Assembly (NCBI GenBank): GCA_008933995.1
Contig: WARS01000015.1
Location: 12,041,861-12,105,860, forward strand
Length of the DNA stretch: 64,000 nt
Source of the DNA: Datnioides undecimradiatus
Lineage: Eukaryota > Chordata > Actinopteri > Lobotiformes > Datnioididae
Direction: 5' to 3'
A model generated the notes under the pieces. The model was given only the letters and a program-made list of their open reading frames with translations. It had not been told where the DNA came from and made no database searches. Each line of letters starts with the position of its first letter. Position 1 is the first letter of the stretch. A program made the translations under genes and the position numbers. Below, one piece after another: positions 61,950 to 64,000 of this stretch.

Positions 61950-63650
61950 AAGTGGATGGGTGAAGAGCAAAGCTTTGGCAACTACCCAGCGAGCTTGTGC
62001 ATGCCAGTTACTTTTGGCTAACTTGGGCTGCCGATTGTTACTTCGTTTAGCATCAGCTAGATAATTGCTGTTGCCAGAGACATCTGCTCTAAGTTTGGAA
62101 GTGATTTGCTGTATAGCTTAGTCGTGATGCCGAAAATAATATAGCTGAGAGAGCCAAGACAGACCTTCTGCTATGAGACTTATCCTGGGGACTAGTGGGC
62201 ACAGGAAGGGAAAGGACACCCAAATAAGCAAGGAAGAAAAAGTGTGTTGTTGTACTTCCTTCCTCAACCTCAAGAAACCTGCTCTCAACAGGGACTGCAG
62301 CTTGAGGTTTGAGTGTAATCTAAGCAAAGAAATGAACATCTAAAGGTGCTTTAATTCATACTTTAGTGTCGTATTTACATATGTGCTGACTGTGAAGATA
62401 AAATATGAGCATCTGTGGGTATTTATGTCAAAATGTGCACACATTTAGAGTCATTAGCTCGGATTTGTGCATGTGTGCCTGCCTGTCTGTGTGTATTTTT
62501 CTTCATATGCCCTCAGCCATGCAGCAAGCTCGGGGAAACTCCCATCTCACCAGCTCTGCTATTCCCCGCAGCCTTCGCTCCGTACAGCAGACAATGTGAG
62601 GAAGAGACGTGACTCATCCTGGGATGAAGCCTCTCCTCTCATCACTCCCACTTTCCCTCCTTCCTTCCCTCTCTCTCTCTCACTCCATCTCTCTCTCTGT
62701 ATACCAGTTATCTGTTTGTGTGCCTGGTGTGCCGTTTTTTCTTGCCTTGACTGGCTGACTTGAGAGTCACAGTGGCACCGTTGCCCCCAGGCCAAAACAA
62801 GGCTTGATGAGCGAAGACACACTTTTCTCCCTCTTTCCCCTCCCAGATGGGTACCACCTCCCTGTGTGTGGTCATATCTCTGTCTACCTATCACTGGAGA
62901 TGCTGATTGGGTGTCTGCATGATCTAGCTGTATAAACAATCCTCTGCTGCAAACACACCTTTACAACCTTCAGCACTTTTTTTCTAGAGCCTGGGAACTC
63001 ACCTAAGATTTCCTTTTCATTTCAAGGATACTTGAAGTCTCGATCTTGCACACACATACCAAACCTGTTGTTTTTTTTTTTTAAAGCAGCTGTTCTGTGT
63101 TTAAATATTGTACAGTAATTTACCCAATTGTTATGCACCATTCTCTTCACCTGGCTTCACCTATGATAGAGTTTCTGCATTTCCCCTTATGCTGTCAAAG
63201 AACCCCAGGGGATATTGGACATTGCTACATGGTGTCTCTGTCTATAGCCATTGACTTAAGATCTGATGTTTGGACTCATTACATGAGTAAAAATACAACA
63301 TGACCACACTGCAAGATGGACCAAACATGGTATGAACTTGAACAAATGGCAGATTTTTCACTAACTGTGTCATAACTGTCACAATAATTCACAAGACTGT
63401 AAGTGGCTACCTAAGTAATCTAAGTATCCTTAGTAACTAAATATCTCAGCTCATTTCTATTTAAGGTACATGAGAAGTTTCCAACCTTATGTTTATTAAA
63501 TATAATTCAATCTGTCAAATTTTGGGGCTCTGTCTTTGAGGGGGAGAAACACTGGTAGTATTTTTCACTATTTTCGGCAGGAAGGCAGGATTATGCATAA
63601 GCAAACAACAAAACTAAATAAAAAGCAAGCAAAGGAATTGAGAATCTGCT
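61950..63650. other. Noncoding stretch, no gene seen
   Basis: Includes a (CT)n-rich run at 62651-62699 that generates the frames at 62467-62763 (plus) and 62559-62939 (minus); neither is protein-like. A T run lies at 63071-63082. Confidence 0.5.
62651..62699. repeat. (CT)n-rich tract
   Basis: Imperfect CT, CCT and CTTC units on the plus strand. Confidence 0.75.
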
Positions 63651-63656
63651 TCAATA

Positions 63657-64000
63657 TGTAACGACTGGAGGAACCATAGCCAAAAAGGACTCATTAGCAC
63701 GACTCAGAGACAGGAACTTGATTTAAAATATAGTGTTTACTCACTAAAAAGGAGGAAATAAGCAGACAAAATCAGCAGAGAGAAGACAGAGATGAGGTCA
63801 GGTAAACTCACAGAGATCAAAAATACCAGGAGCACTTAACACTACAGGGAAAAACAGACTTGCCAGCTTGACACTGGGTATAGAAACTGGCAGATTAAAA
63901 GGGGAATACACAGGCTAAAAGTGGGGCAGGCACGGAAGGATAATGAGGGACAGGTGAAACTAATCAGGGAGGTGTAGACAATCACACAGGCAGGAAACAC
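63657..64000 (-). mobile_element. Interspersed repeat running off the window end (LTR-like teleost type)
   Basis: On the minus strand the text reads through CTGATTAGTTTCACCTGTCC, CTCATTATCC, a CTGTAGTGTTAAG phrase and ends near 63657 with CCAGTCGTTACA. Abundant fish repeats have this order and a short terminal GT(T/G)ACA. The copy is cut by the window edge, so its other end and any target duplication cannot be checked. No reading frame of gag, pol or transposase type is present in the visible part. Class is by recollection. Confidence 0.45.

Noticed and set aside
1..64000. Bacterial, phage or CRISPR content
   Set aside because: No long frames, Shine-Dalgarno-spaced genes or regularly spaced direct repeats; microsatellites and repeat style are those of a vertebrate.

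Overview
The window looks like noncoding nuclear DNA from a ray-finned fish, most likely a gene desert or the inside of a very large intron. Four things point to this. No open frame belongs to a protein family I recognise, and the longest (153 codons) is about what chance gives in 64 kb. Microsatellites are mostly (CA)n/(GT)n, with (GA)n, (TA)n and homopolymer runs. Several degenerate interspersed repeats have the wording of common teleost families. Between them lie blocks of high-complexity sequence, rich in homeodomain-type TAAT cores, whose texture suggests conserved noncoding elements (CNEs). I see no rRNA, intact tRNA, CRISPR array, operon, phage or bacterial feature. The teleost assignment is inference from repeat style, not from a gene.

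Layout. 1-4.7 kb: unremarkable. 4.75-5.26 kb: degenerate repeat on the minus strand. 5.3-18 kb: mostly plain AT-rich sequence with one regulatory-looking block near 10.9-11.3 kb. 18.26-18.51 kb: decayed tandem duplication. 19.7 kb: long purine tract. 21.3-22.9 kb: a CNE-like block followed by a C/T-rich to G-rich segment with a G-quadruplex motif. 23.1-23.3 kb and 40.0-40.2 kb: two diverged copies of one repeat, the clearest within-window homology. 25.1-26.0 kb: two CNE-like blocks around a (TG)n tract. 31.9-32.1 kb: a perfect 22-bp palindrome and a second dyad. 37.1-37.4 kb: probable hAT remnant. 45.4 kb: canonical CArg box. 46-49.1 kb: dense run of CNE-like blocks. 49.46-49.87 kb: interspersed repeat. 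50.64 kb: CTCF-like motif. 52.1-53.0 kb: CNE-like sequence. 53.99-54.55 kb: foldback element with long inverted arms. 58.4-58.6 kb: possible Tc1 relic. 59.5-60.3 kb: two CNE-like blocks. 61.9 kb: long (CA)n. 63.66 kb to the end: start of another repeat that runs off the window.

If the window works as a unit, the best reading is a cis-regulatory landscape for a neighbouring developmental gene outside it: scattered candidate enhancers, a candidate insulator site and decaying transposons. That is inference. I found no convincing new biological system. The most unusual item is the 49-bp perfect palindrome at 31944-31992.
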